Source: Planctomycetota bacterium (GTDB lineage Bacteria > Planctomycetota > UBA1135 > GCA-002686595). From it: 64,000 bases of DNA. The position numbers were made by a program, and so were the translations under genes. The stretch covers positions 18,731 to 82,730 of the forward strand of contig VGYZ01000005.1 in NCBI GenBank assembly GCA_016872795.1, read 5' to 3'. This document shows, one piece after another, positions 47,565-55,323 of this stretch. The notes under the pieces were generated by a model that was not told the origin of the DNA, ran no database searches, and saw only the letters and a program-made list of their open reading frames with translations. The first letter of the stretch is position 1. Each line of letters begins with the position of its first letter.

Positions 47565-48686
47565 ATGCGCCGCTTGCTCCGCTCGCAGCTCCACGAGGCC
47601 ACCGTCACCGGAGCGCGCCGCGACTACATGGGCTCGATCACCAGCGACCGCGACCTGCTGGAAGCGGCGGGCTTGCTGCCGTTCGAGGAGGTGCTGATCG
47701 TCGACAACACCGACGGCGCGCGGCTCGAGACCCACGCGATCCCCGGCCAGCGCGGCTCAGGCTGCACCTGCGTCAACGGAGCCACGGCGCACCTCGTGCG
47801 CTCGGGCGACGAAGTCACCCGCATGAGCTTCGAGCTCTCGGAACGCCCGCGCCAGCCGATCGTGCCGCTGATCGGCGAAGGCAACCGCGTGGTGCGCAAG
47901 CTCGACGATCCCAAGACGCAGGGACGGGCCCTCGAGGGCGAGAGCTTTACCTCCAGGTCGATTCCGAGCGCAGTGGGGTCGTCCCGAGTGGTTCCTCGCC
48001 TGCGCTCGTCCGGGCGCCGCGAACCGCAACGAGCGCACGCCCAACCCGCCCGCTGCGCGCTGGCGTGTCCGTGCGGCGGTCCGACGCGCGCGTGGAGACA
48101 TGTGCAGAGCGCAACCACGGCGCCCCTTCGCGGCTACACCTGCGAGCGCGTGAGCGCAAACGCCTCGCGGGCGAGCTGCTCGGCCGCGCGCAGCGCGAGA
48201 CCGCGGGCGCGAGCCAACGCGGCGAGGTCGTCGTACTCGAACGCGATGTCGCGCGCGTCGAGCGAGCGGGGATCGGCTCCGGGTCGCAGCCGTCGCTGGC
48301 CTCGCACTCGGAACTCCCCCACGCGCACCTCGAGGTCGACGCGCTCGCACTCGGTGCGCTCGCTGCGCGTCCAGCGCAGGCCGAGCGCCGTCGAGTGGTC
48401 GAACAGCACCGTCTCGAGCGCCGCGCGCGAGCTCGCTCGGGCGAGCGCCGCGACGATCACGCCCGGCCGGTCCTTCTTCATCGCGACCGCGCTCGTCCAG
48501 ACTTCGAGCGCACCCTTCGCGCGCAGCTCCTGCACGAGAAAGCCGAGTTCCTCGCCGGTCATGTCGTCGAGGTTGCACTCCAGCGTCCACACTTCCGGTC
48601 GCGGTGCCAAAGATCCGGCGCGACCGAGCTGCACGCGCAAGATGTTGGGCGGTCCCTCGCGCGGGTCGCGCTGCCCCGCGCCGTAG
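47565..48686 (+). CDS. panD: Aspartate 1-decarboxylase PanD, with anomalous 3' end
   Basis: Residues 1-110 align with PanD: MRRLLRSQLHEATVTGARRD, the self-cleavage Gly-Ser in DYMGSITSDRDLLEAAGLLP, RLETHAIPGQRGSG, CVNGATAHLVRSGDEV and GEGNRVVRKL near the usual C terminus. PanD makes beta-alanine for pantothenate with a pyruvoyl group from that Ser. After about base 47950 the frame loses coding character yet has no stop until 48686, running antisense through 550 bases of larC. A +1 shift would reach a TGA at 48151. So either there is a frameshift or sequence error near the end or a long read-through tail. The PanD domain itself is secure; the end is not. Confidence 0.8.
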   Translation: MRRLLRSQLHEATVTGARRDYMGSITSDRDLLEAAGLLPFEEVLIVDNTDGARLETHAIPGQRGSGCTCVNGATAHLVRSGDEVTRMSFELSERPRQPIVPLIGEGNRVVRKLDDPKTQGRALEGESFTSRSIPSAVGSSRVVPRLRSSGRREPQRAHAQPARCALACPCGGPTRAWRHVQSATTAPLRGYTCERVSANASRASCSAARSARPRARANAARSSYSNAMSRASSERGSAPGRSRRWPRTRNSPTRTSRSTRSHSVRSLRVQRRPSAVEWSNSTVSSAARELARASAATITPGRSFFIATALVQTSSAPFARSSCTRKPSSSPVMSSRLHSSVHTSGRGAKDPARPSCTRKMLGGPSRGSRCPAP

Positions 48687-49378
48687 CCGATCGCGCTCGC
48701 TACGAACGCGCCCGGCTCGCCAAACTCAGGGACGAGCTCGACGAGCAGCGCCGCGCCCGTCGGCGTCAGGCGCTCGCCGCCGCCGCCGATGTGATGCGGG
48801 CGACCGCGCAACAACTCCGCCACCGCAGGCACGGGCACCGGCATGTCGCCGTGGGCGCAGCGCACGGTGCCGGAGCCGACGAGCGGCGCCGACGCGAACA
48901 CCTTGCGCACGCCGAGGCGCTCGAGCGCATGCACCGCACCGCACACATCGACGAGCGTGTCGACCGCGCCGATCTCGTGAAAGTGAATCTCCTCCGGTGC
49001 GCATCCGTGGACACGCCCCTCCGCAACCGCGATGCGCCACAGCACCGCGCGCGCCCGCTCCTTCGCGCTCGACGACAGCAGGGTGGAGCGCGAGAGCAGC
49101 GCCTCGAGGTCGGCGATCCCGCGGTGCGGCAGCTCTCCCCGCTCGGGGGTGCGCACATCGAGAGCGAGCCCTGACAGCGAGCCGCGCCACACCTTCTGCG
49201 CGGACAGCTGCGCCTCTCCCGGCACGAGGTCCGCGGCCAGCGCGCAAAGGTGCTCCAGCGTGAAGCGCGGGTCGCCGAGGTCGAGCAAGGCGCCGAGCAG
49301 CATGTCCCCCGCCATGCCGGAGAACGGTTCGACGAATAGGCTGTCGGGCAGGCTGTCGGGAGCGGCCGCGGAGCTCAT
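48134..49378 (-). CDS. larC: LarC family nickel pincer cofactor synthesis protein
   Basis: 414 residues. It has the conserved N-terminal FVEPFSGMAGDMLLGALLDL and HFHEIGAVDTLVDVCGAVHA, the middle GGGGERLTPTGAALL and the C-terminal part CNLDDMTGEELGFLVQELRA, AMKKDRPGVI. LarC inserts nickel into the pincer cofactor of lactate racemase-type enzymes using CTP. In Lactobacillus the two halves need a programmed frameshift; here both are in one continuous frame. larA, larB and larE are not in the window. The ATG overlaps the comF-like stop (ATGA). The 3' end lies opposite the panD read-through frame. Confidence 0.93.
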   Translation of the reverse strand: MSSAAAPDSLPDSLFVEPFSGMAGDMLLGALLDLGDPRFTLEHLCALAADLVPGEAQLSAQKVWRGSLSGLALDVRTPERGELPHRGIADLEALLSRSTLLSSSAKERARAVLWRIAVAEGRVHGCAPEEIHFHEIGAVDTLVDVCGAVHALERLGVRKVFASAPLVGSGTVRCAHGDMPVPVPAVAELLRGRPHHIGGGGERLTPTGAALLVELVPEFGEPGAFVASAIGYGAGQRDPREGPPNILRVQLGRAGSLAPRPEVWTLECNLDDMTGEELGFLVQELRAKGALEVWTSAVAMKKDRPGVIVAALARASSRAALETVLFDHSTALGLRWTRSERTECERVDLEVRVGEFRVRGQRRLRPGADPRSLDARDIAFEYDDLAALARARGLALRAAEQLAREAFALTRSQV

Positions 49379-50322
49379 GGCGCACAGCCTAACCGACGCG
49401 CGTCGACGGCAGCGCTTTGGAGCGCAGGGGCGCTGCCACGCGCCAGCGTCGTGTCCGCTTCGAGCTCGTCCTCACGCGCCGCGCCGGAGCCCGAATGCGG
49501 CGTCGCGCGCGCGAGCGCCAGCGCGGACACGCGGCGCGCCCCCATGCGTCGCAGCGCGCGCGCGCACTCGCGCAAGGTCGCACCGCTCGTCACGACATCA
49601 TCGACGATCCACACGCGCTCCGCCTCGGCCACCGCGCGCCGCGCCAGTGGACGCCAGCGCGCTGGCCCGAAGGCCCCGCGCACATTGGCCGCACGCGATG
49701 TCGCTCCGGCCGTGCCCTGCACGACCGTCGGACGCGTGCGAACGAGGGCGCGCGCCAACGGCCAACCGAGCGCATCGCACAGTTCGCTTCCAAGTCGCGC
49801 GGCCTGATCGTACCCGCGTTCGAGGCGCCGCCACGGATGCAGCGGCACGGGAACGAGCACGTTTTTGGCCGCGACCTGTGCGACGCTCGCGCGCACGCGC
49901 CGTGCGAGCGCCGCCGCCAGCGGCCGCGCCAGCTCCGCTCGGCCGCCGTGCTTGAAGGCGAGCACCCACTCGCGCACCTGCGCTTGCCGCCGGTAATCAC
50001 CGAGCACCACCAGCCGCTCGATGCCGAAGCTCTCCCTCCGACAACTCGCGCAGCGCTCGGCACGCTCCAGCGCCGCCGCCATGGCTCCCGCACAGATGGG
50101 ACAGCGGACGCCGGGTGGCCCGTCGGGCAAGGCGTGCTCCACGCAACCACTCGCGTGCCCGTCGCCTGCGCTGGCGGCGTCGCACCCGCACAGCCAGCAC
50201 AGCGGCGGATAGAGCACATCGATCAGCGCTCGACCGAAGACCGAAACCCTGGCACGAACTTGCACACGAGCTTCGTCGCGCGAGAACCGCGCTGGTCGCG
50301 CCTCGCGCCAAAATCGCGGCAC
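49375..50322 (-). CDS. comF: ComF family phosphoribosyltransferase-like protein
   Basis: 315 residues. ComF layout: the start LIDVLYPPLCWLCGC with a zinc-type Cys set (CWLCGC...CPIC...CASC), the double-Gly LGDYRRQAQVREWVLAFKHG, and the PRPP-binding loop VWIVDDVVTSGATLRECARA in the C-terminal type I PRTase fold. Such proteins are needed for DNA uptake in several bacteria, though activity is unproven. The GTG at 50322 gives about 30 residues before the ComF core; a later start is possible. After the PRTase part there is a roughly 45-residue Ala-rich tail. It is coupled to larC by a four-base overlap. Confidence 0.9.
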   Translation of the reverse strand: MPRFWREARPARFSRDEARVQVRARVSVFGRALIDVLYPPLCWLCGCDAASAGDGHASGCVEHALPDGPPGVRCPICAGAMAAALERAERCASCRRESFGIERLVVLGDYRRQAQVREWVLAFKHGGRAELARPLAAALARRVRASVAQVAAKNVLVPVPLHPWRRLERGYDQAARLGSELCDALGWPLARALVRTRPTVVQGTAGATSRAANVRGAFGPARWRPLARRAVAEAERVWIVDDVVTSGATLRECARALRRMGARRVSALALARATPHSGSGAAREDELEADTTLARGSAPALQSAAVDARRLGCAP

Positions 50323-50332
50323 CGCTCGTGCG

Positions 50333-50947
50333 TCAGCTCTCGTCGTCGCCCTCGTCGCCGAACCCCGTCACGCCGCGCTCCACACCTCCCGCCCGCGCGC
50401 CGCCCACCTGACGCACGAGCGTCGTGAGACCGAGCGACTGACGCAGCCGCGCCGCGTACGACTGCACCGTCTCGTCCGCGCGAGTATCGACGCCGAACAG
50501 CTCGCCGATCTCGCGGGCGAGCGTCGGGTCGGTCTCGAAATCGGGCGGCGACTCGCGCAGGACTGCGCGCACATGCACGCGCAGCGAGTGCGCGGACCAC
50601 AGCCAACCCGCGACCTCGAACGCCCCCGTGGCGACGAGCACGAGCCCGACCCACGCCATGGCGCTGCCGCCGGGCAGCGCCTCGGGCTCGAGCCGTCCAT
50701 ACAGCAGGCTGGCGAAGGCCGCGACGAGGTAGGAGAACCCCAAGCCGACCTGCACGCGGTGGAACACGAAGTCGCGCACCCGCCGCAGCGGCTGGGGCCC
50801 GCGCCCGAGACGCTCGGCCACGAGCGCGCGCGGATTGCGGAACAGGACGCCGTTGGCGAGCAGCACGCAGCCCACGATCGCGACCATGTACCCGAGAAAT
50901 GTCCAGTCCGCGGAGACCGGCTCCGCTGCGTCGAGCATGCATGCCAT
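50333..50947 (-). CDS. Membrane protein, unknown function
   Basis: 204 residues from ATG 50947 (a second Met at residue 4 is possible). Three hydrophobic segments are visible: FLGYMVAIVGCVLLANGVLF, VGLGFSYLVAAFASLLYG and AMAWVGLVLVATGAFEVAGW. The C-terminal 90 residues are soluble and charged. No family recognised. It leads comF by ten bases on one strand, so it is likely in one operon with comF and larC, though no functional link is evident. Confidence 0.7.
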   Translation of the reverse strand: MACMLDAAEPVSADWTFLGYMVAIVGCVLLANGVLFRNPRALVAERLGRGPQPLRRVRDFVFHRVQVGLGFSYLVAAFASLLYGRLEPEALPGGSAMAWVGLVLVATGAFEVAGWLWSAHSLRVHVRAVLRESPPDFETDPTLAREIGELFGVDTRADETVQSYAARLRQSLGLTTLVRQVGGARAGGVERGVTGFGDEGDDES

Positions 50948-51094
50948 GCCAAGAACGGTAGCGTGAGCGGCGGCGCGAGCAAGCTGCGCGCGATCGAAGG
51001 CCGGCTCGACGCTGCCCCGCGCTCTCCTTGGTGGCCGCGGGCACAAGCGCTCCGCGCGCGTTACCCTCGTGCGCCTCGTGCAGGAGCAACGGCC

Positions 51095-51439
51095 ATGAGC
51101 GAGCAACGCGTGCGCGTCGATCGACTCGTCGATCTCTCGAAGGTCGGACGCGGCGGCCGTCCGCCGACACCCGCCGAGCTGCGCGAGGCGTTGCCCAACG
51201 GCTGGAAGCTCGACGACGATGGGATCCACGCCGTGCGCGACCTGCGGCTGTTCTTCAGCCAGAGCTGGGTGCTCCTGCTCGGCCTCGTCATGTTCGGCGC
51301 GGCCGGCTTGGGGCTGTTCGCCACGACATTTCCGCGCGGCGAACGCGCACTCCTGCGCGTCGCGATCCTGGTCGGCGTGATGCTCGTGATCGGCGGCGTG
51401 ATCGGCCCGCTCGTCACGCGCGCGCTGAACCGACGCTAG
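51095..51439 (+). CDS. Small two-helix membrane protein
   Basis: 114 residues from ATG 51095. The N-terminal 55 residues are polar (MSEQRVRVDRLVDLSKVGRG). Then come two hydrophobic helices (WVLLLGLVMFGAAGLGLFAT and VAILVGVMLVIGGVIGPLVT) with a short basic end. Unknown family. It stands alone between a divergent membrane gene and a convergent secreted gene. Confidence 0.65.
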   Translation: MSEQRVRVDRLVDLSKVGRGGRPPTPAELREALPNGWKLDDDGIHAVRDLRLFFSQSWVLLLGLVMFGAAGLGLFATTFPRGERALLRVAILVGVMLVIGGVIGPLVTRALNRR

Positions 51440-51536
51440 GGCGCGCTCGCACCGAGTGCGCCGACGCACGCACCCCTTGACCGGCCCGCGCGTGAGCGCC
51501 TCGGTTGCGCCCGCGACGCTCGCCGACACTCCGAAT

Positions 51537-52562
51537 TCACTCGGCCGCGGCGAATGTGCCCGTGGCCGAGAGCTTGCCGACGAGCGTCATGCGCTGGCTC
51601 ATCTCGATCGACTGGCCATCGAACTCGAGCGTCGAGTCTTCCACGATGCGCGCCTGCACATTGCCGGAGAGCGAGTACGACACCGCGCGGCCGAGCTCGA
51701 GGTCCCACAGCACTTCGCCCTCGATCTGGGAAAACTCGAGCGCGAGGCTGCGCGTGCCGCCGTGGCCTTCGCCTTCGCTCGCGTCCTGCTCGGCGTGCGT
51801 CTTGGCCGAGCCGCGGAGCTCGATCACCGCGAGCTTGGCGCCCTCGACTTCGCGCAGGCCGGCGAAGGTCGCCTTCAAGTCGCCTTCGATGTTCTCGCGG
51901 AACTGCTCGTCGAGGTCGTCGTCGCTGTCGTCTTCGTCCGTTGGATCCTCGAGCGCGACATCACCACCGGGGCCCGTCAGCAAGTCGAACACCTGCGCGT
52001 CGAGATCCCATGTGTCGCCCTCGCCGACCTCGACCGCGGGCAAGACGCCGCGCAGGTCGCAATCCTCGATCAGCCCTTCGAGCAGCGCTTCGTCGGCGCC
52101 CTCGCTCTCGCCCTCGTAGCTCAGATCGAACTTGTCCTCCTCGGCGTTCCAGCGGAACGCCACCGTGCGGCCCTCGAGCTCGCTCGTCTCGCTCGTGGTC
52201 TCGCCCGACGACTCGCTCTCGTCATCGACCAAGCCGCCCATCGTCTGACGCTCCTCGTTGGCGAGTGCGACGAACTTGCGGTGCAGGAGCGCCGGCCGTC
52301 CCTCGGCGCCCTGCGGGTAGGTGTCTTCGAAAACCAGACGCGACTCCTGCTGGATCGACATTTCGAGGCTGCCGATGTGCTCATCGGGCAGCTCTTCGTC
52401 GCCGACCGACATGGAAAACTCGTCCAGGTCCATGGAGAGGTCCATGGCAAAGCGCTTCTCCACGCTCGCCCCCTTGTCGGCCCGGAAGGCGAAGGTCTGG
52501 GCGGCGGGGAACGAAGCACACAGGGGCAGGCAGGCGAGCACGCAGAGGGCGCGAAGGCGCAT
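51537..52562 (-). CDS. Acidic secreted protein, unknown function
   Basis: 341 residues with a signal peptide (MRLRALCVLACLPLCASFPA, cut probably at ASFPAAQ). The mature protein is very acidic, with runs such as DEDDSDDDLDEQF in the middle, and repeated beta-type segments (GEVLWDLELGRAVSYSLSGN). I recognise no domain. It may be a periplasmic or surface protein that binds calcium. Stop TGA; the ATG at 52562 is fixed by the signal peptide. It faces the P-domain genes divergently. Confidence 0.7.
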   Translation of the reverse strand: MRLRALCVLACLPLCASFPAAQTFAFRADKGASVEKRFAMDLSMDLDEFSMSVGDEELPDEHIGSLEMSIQQESRLVFEDTYPQGAEGRPALLHRKFVALANEERQTMGGLVDDESESSGETTSETSELEGRTVAFRWNAEEDKFDLSYEGESEGADEALLEGLIEDCDLRGVLPAVEVGEGDTWDLDAQVFDLLTGPGGDVALEDPTDEDDSDDDLDEQFRENIEGDLKATFAGLREVEGAKLAVIELRGSAKTHAEQDASEGEGHGGTRSLALEFSQIEGEVLWDLELGRAVSYSLSGNVQARIVEDSTLEFDGQSIEMSQRMTLVGKLSATGTFAAAE

Positions 52563-52881
52563 GGGGCGCTCCGGGGCGGGGGTTTTGGAGGTTGAGCAGG
52601 GTCGGCGGGGCCGAGGCGTTCGAAGTGCCCGAAAGCCTAGCAGGAGGGGGCGCCGGCCCGGCCATCGCCCAGCTCTTCGCCTACTGCCCCCCACCTCTTC
52701 GCCCGAGCGTGTCTCAAAAACGGAGTCTGGGCACTCCCCGAACGCGCGAATCTCGGGGTAGCATCGGCAGTAACTAGGGACTGACGCGCGGCGCGACACC
52801 CGCGTGCCGGTGCGGCCGCAGCAGTCAGGCCCTCGGACAGTCCCAGCCTCTTCCGTGTCTATCTTCAGGAGCCCCTTCACC
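52563..52881. other. Divergent gap before the P-domain genes
   Basis: 319 bases. No gene seen. Near its right end (52866-52871) AGGAG precedes the ATG by about ten bases, a good ribosome site for the first P-domain gene. Promoters for both directions should be here but I could not place them. Confidence 0.4.
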
Positions 52882-54954
52882 ATGCGTACCTTCACTCTTT
52901 CGCTTGCCACCGCGGCTGCGATCGCGGTCATGTCGGTCGAGGCCTCGGCCCAGACCATCGGTTGCACCAGCGGCGGCGCCGGCGGCGCGTTCCCCGCCTC
53001 GGGGACCGGCAACGGCACCTACCAAACGGTCCAACCGAGCTTCCCCTTCTCCTCGACGCTCAATGTGACCTCGCTGCCGCCGGGCGCGACGGTCGTCACC
53101 GAGGTCAAGCTCAACGGCATGACCCACACGTTCACCGGCGACGTCCAGTATGTGCTGGAGAGCCCCTCGGGCCAGAAGATCAACCTGTTCAACCGTCAGG
53201 GCGGCAGCAACGACTGGAACGGCGACTATGTGGTGAACAGCGTCGAGCAGGGCCAGCCCCTTCCGACGGCGGCGGGTACCCCGCCCACCTATCCGTCGTC
53301 GACATTCTCCCAGAACTTCGGCACGTGGACGCACGGCAACTTCTCCATCGAGAATGTCGCGCTCTCGGGCGTGGCCGCCGCGACCGGCAACTGGACTCTC
53401 ACGATCTGGGACTGGATTGTCGCCGACGCCGGCAACCTGACCTCTTGGGACATCTGCTTCGGCACGCCGCCGCCGGTCCCGCCGCCCGCGGTCGCTCCGG
53501 CGCTGACGGCGCCCGCCAATAACGCCAATGTCACCGGCCTGTTCGTCAGCCTGACCTGGGGCACCGTCCTCGGCGCCGCGAGCTACGAGGTCGACATCGA
53601 CGGCACGGTGTTCCCCGCAGTCGGCACCAGCTACGTGTTCCAGTCCACGCTCGGCGCGCACACGTGGACGGCGCGCGGTGTGAACTCCGCCGGCGCCGGT
53701 CCGTGGGCCGTTGCGCGCACCTTCAACGACATCGGTCTGACCGCGCCCACGCTCGGCACTCCGGCCGCGAACGGCGCGGTGTTCGGCCCGAGCGTCAACC
53801 TGACGTGGACGGCCGTCAACGGTGCCTCGGGATACGACGTCGACGTCGACGGCACGGTCACCGCCGTGACCGCCTCGCCGTTCGTCTTCACGTCCACGCC
53901 GGGCGTGCATACGTGGACGGTTCGCGCCAAGTGGCTGACCAACACGGTCGTCGGCCCCTTCGCGGCCTCGCGCATATTCACCGACCTAGGCGCGGCTCCG
54001 ACCCCCTGCAACGGCTCGACTCTCACGACGGTTCCGTTCACGGGCGGCAACGGCCTCGGCACGGGCAGCGCCGTGTTCTTCGACATCAACGTGACGAACC
54101 CCGCGGGCATCACCGTGTCGCAACTGACGACCAACGCCAACGCTGTCGCTGGCACAAGCTTCACGCTTGAGATCTACACCAAGACGGGCACCTATGTGGG
54201 CTCCGAACTGGTGGCCAGTGCGTGGACGCTCACAGCGACGGGCGGCGGCGCTTCGATCGGCAACAACCAGCCGGGTGGCTCGCTGGCCGACTTCCCCGAC
54301 TTCGCGATTCCGACCGGAACCACGGGCTTTGCCGTGCGCATCATCGGCGCCGGACACAGCTACACCAACGGCAACGGCGGCAACCAGCTCTACACCAACG
54401 CCGACATGTCGATCTCGCTCGGCAAGAGCCAAGCCACGCTGTTCATCAGCACGCCCTTTTCGCCGCGCGTGTGGAACGGCACCGTGATCTACAACTGCAA
54501 TGTTGCACCGCCGGTCATCAGCTACTGCACGGCTGGTACCTCGACCAACGGCTGTACGCCCGCGATCAGCGCGGCGAACCAGCCCAAGGTCACGCTCGGC
54601 GGCACGTGCACGCTGACCGTCTCCGGCCTGGAAGGCCAGAAGCAAGGCCTGATCTTCTACGGCATCAACAACTCGGGCTTCGTCCCGTCGCCGTGGGCCT
54701 CGGGCAGCTCGAGCTTCCTGTGCGTCAAGGCCCCGACCCAGCGCCTGCCCACCTCGACGACGGGTGGCACGGTGGGCCAGTGCGACGGCTCCATCAGCAC
54801 CGACCTGCACGCGTTCTTCGTTGCCAACCCGACCTCCCTCGGACTGCCGCTGGTGGCGGGCAACAAGTTCTTCGCGCAGTCGTGGTACCGCGACCCGCCG
54901 GCCGTGAAGACCACCAACCTCTCGAACGCGATCGAACTCACCGTCGTTCCCTGA
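52882..54954 (+). CDS. Secreted P-domain protein with two Fn3-like modules (copy 1)
   Basis: 690 residues. Signal peptide cut after ASA (about residue 23). About residues 55-195 form a proprotein-convertase P domain (EVKLNGMTHTFTGDVQYVLE, GNWTLTIWDWIVADAGNL, SWDICFG). Two Fn3-like modules follow (about 200-285 and 286-372), each with SYEVDIDGT or YDVDVDGT and HTWTAR or HTWTVR. After an unassigned middle part, residues about 548-690 form the C-terminal domain starting YCTAGTSTNGC and ending WYRDPPAVKTTNLSNAIELT, which I associate with secreted proteins of marine Planctomycetota. No protease domain is present, so the P domain may act in adhesion. It is unusually rich in ACGT. Confidence 0.85.
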   Translation: MRTFTLSLATAAAIAVMSVEASAQTIGCTSGGAGGAFPASGTGNGTYQTVQPSFPFSSTLNVTSLPPGATVVTEVKLNGMTHTFTGDVQYVLESPSGQKINLFNRQGGSNDWNGDYVVNSVEQGQPLPTAAGTPPTYPSSTFSQNFGTWTHGNFSIENVALSGVAAATGNWTLTIWDWIVADAGNLTSWDICFGTPPPVPPPAVAPALTAPANNANVTGLFVSLTWGTVLGAASYEVDIDGTVFPAVGTSYVFQSTLGAHTWTARGVNSAGAGPWAVARTFNDIGLTAPTLGTPAANGAVFGPSVNLTWTAVNGASGYDVDVDGTVTAVTASPFVFTSTPGVHTWTVRAKWLTNTVVGPFAASRIFTDLGAAPTPCNGSTLTTVPFTGGNGLGTGSAVFFDINVTNPAGITVSQLTTNANAVAGTSFTLEIYTKTGTYVGSELVASAWTLTATGGGASIGNNQPGGSLADFPDFAIPTGTTGFAVRIIGAGHSYTNGNGGNQLYTNADMSISLGKSQATLFISTPFSPRVWNGTVIYNCNVAPPVISYCTAGTSTNGCTPAISAANQPKVTLGGTCTLTVSGLEGQKQGLIFYGINNSGFVPSPWASGSSSFLCVKAPTQRLPTSTTGGTVGQCDGSISTDLHAFFVANPTSLGLPLVAGNKFFAQSWYRDPPAVKTTNLSNAIELTVVP

Positions 54955-55323
54955 CCTTGGTGGACCTGTCGAGCACCCCAGACGGATCACGCTGACAGGT
55001 TTGGATGATGCGGGGCCGGTCGCCTTTCTCAGGCGGCCGGCCCCGATCCCTTGGTAGCGGTCGAGGTCAAAGGTGACGGGGCTCCGGTGCGAAAAGCCGC
55101 TCGGAAGCCGCCCCAACGGCTCGCTCGCTCACGCCGGTCTACCCAAGGACTCCCCCTAGACAGGAGCGGCCCCGGCCTCGGACTACGGGAAATCGCCATG
55201 ACAACCCCCGCTCCGTCAGGAATCCGGCTAGCCTTGGAAAAAGTGCACGCGGCTCTCGTCTCGTCCTCTGCGAGTCATTGCCGCATTCCCCCTTGCGATC
55301 TCAGGAGCAGGAGCCTCTCGACC
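54955..55323 (+). other. Gap between the two P-domain genes
   Basis: 369 bases with the strong hairpin at 55012-55044, then about 280 bases without a gene. AGGAG repeats (around 55303-55315) give the ribosome site for copy 2. A separate promoter for copy 2 is expected after the hairpin. Confidence 0.45.
55012..55044 (+). terminator. 13-bp hairpin after P-domain copy 1
   Basis: GGGGCCGGTCGCC (55012-55024) pairs with GGCGGCCGGCCCC (55032-55044), a 13-base stem with one T/G wobble and a 7-base loop. It is about 57 bases after the stop. No T-run but very stable. Confidence 0.7.

Noticed and set aside
47624..48118. Minus-strand frame opposite panD
   Set aside because: No start signal or recognisable protein; panD on the other strand explains the openness.
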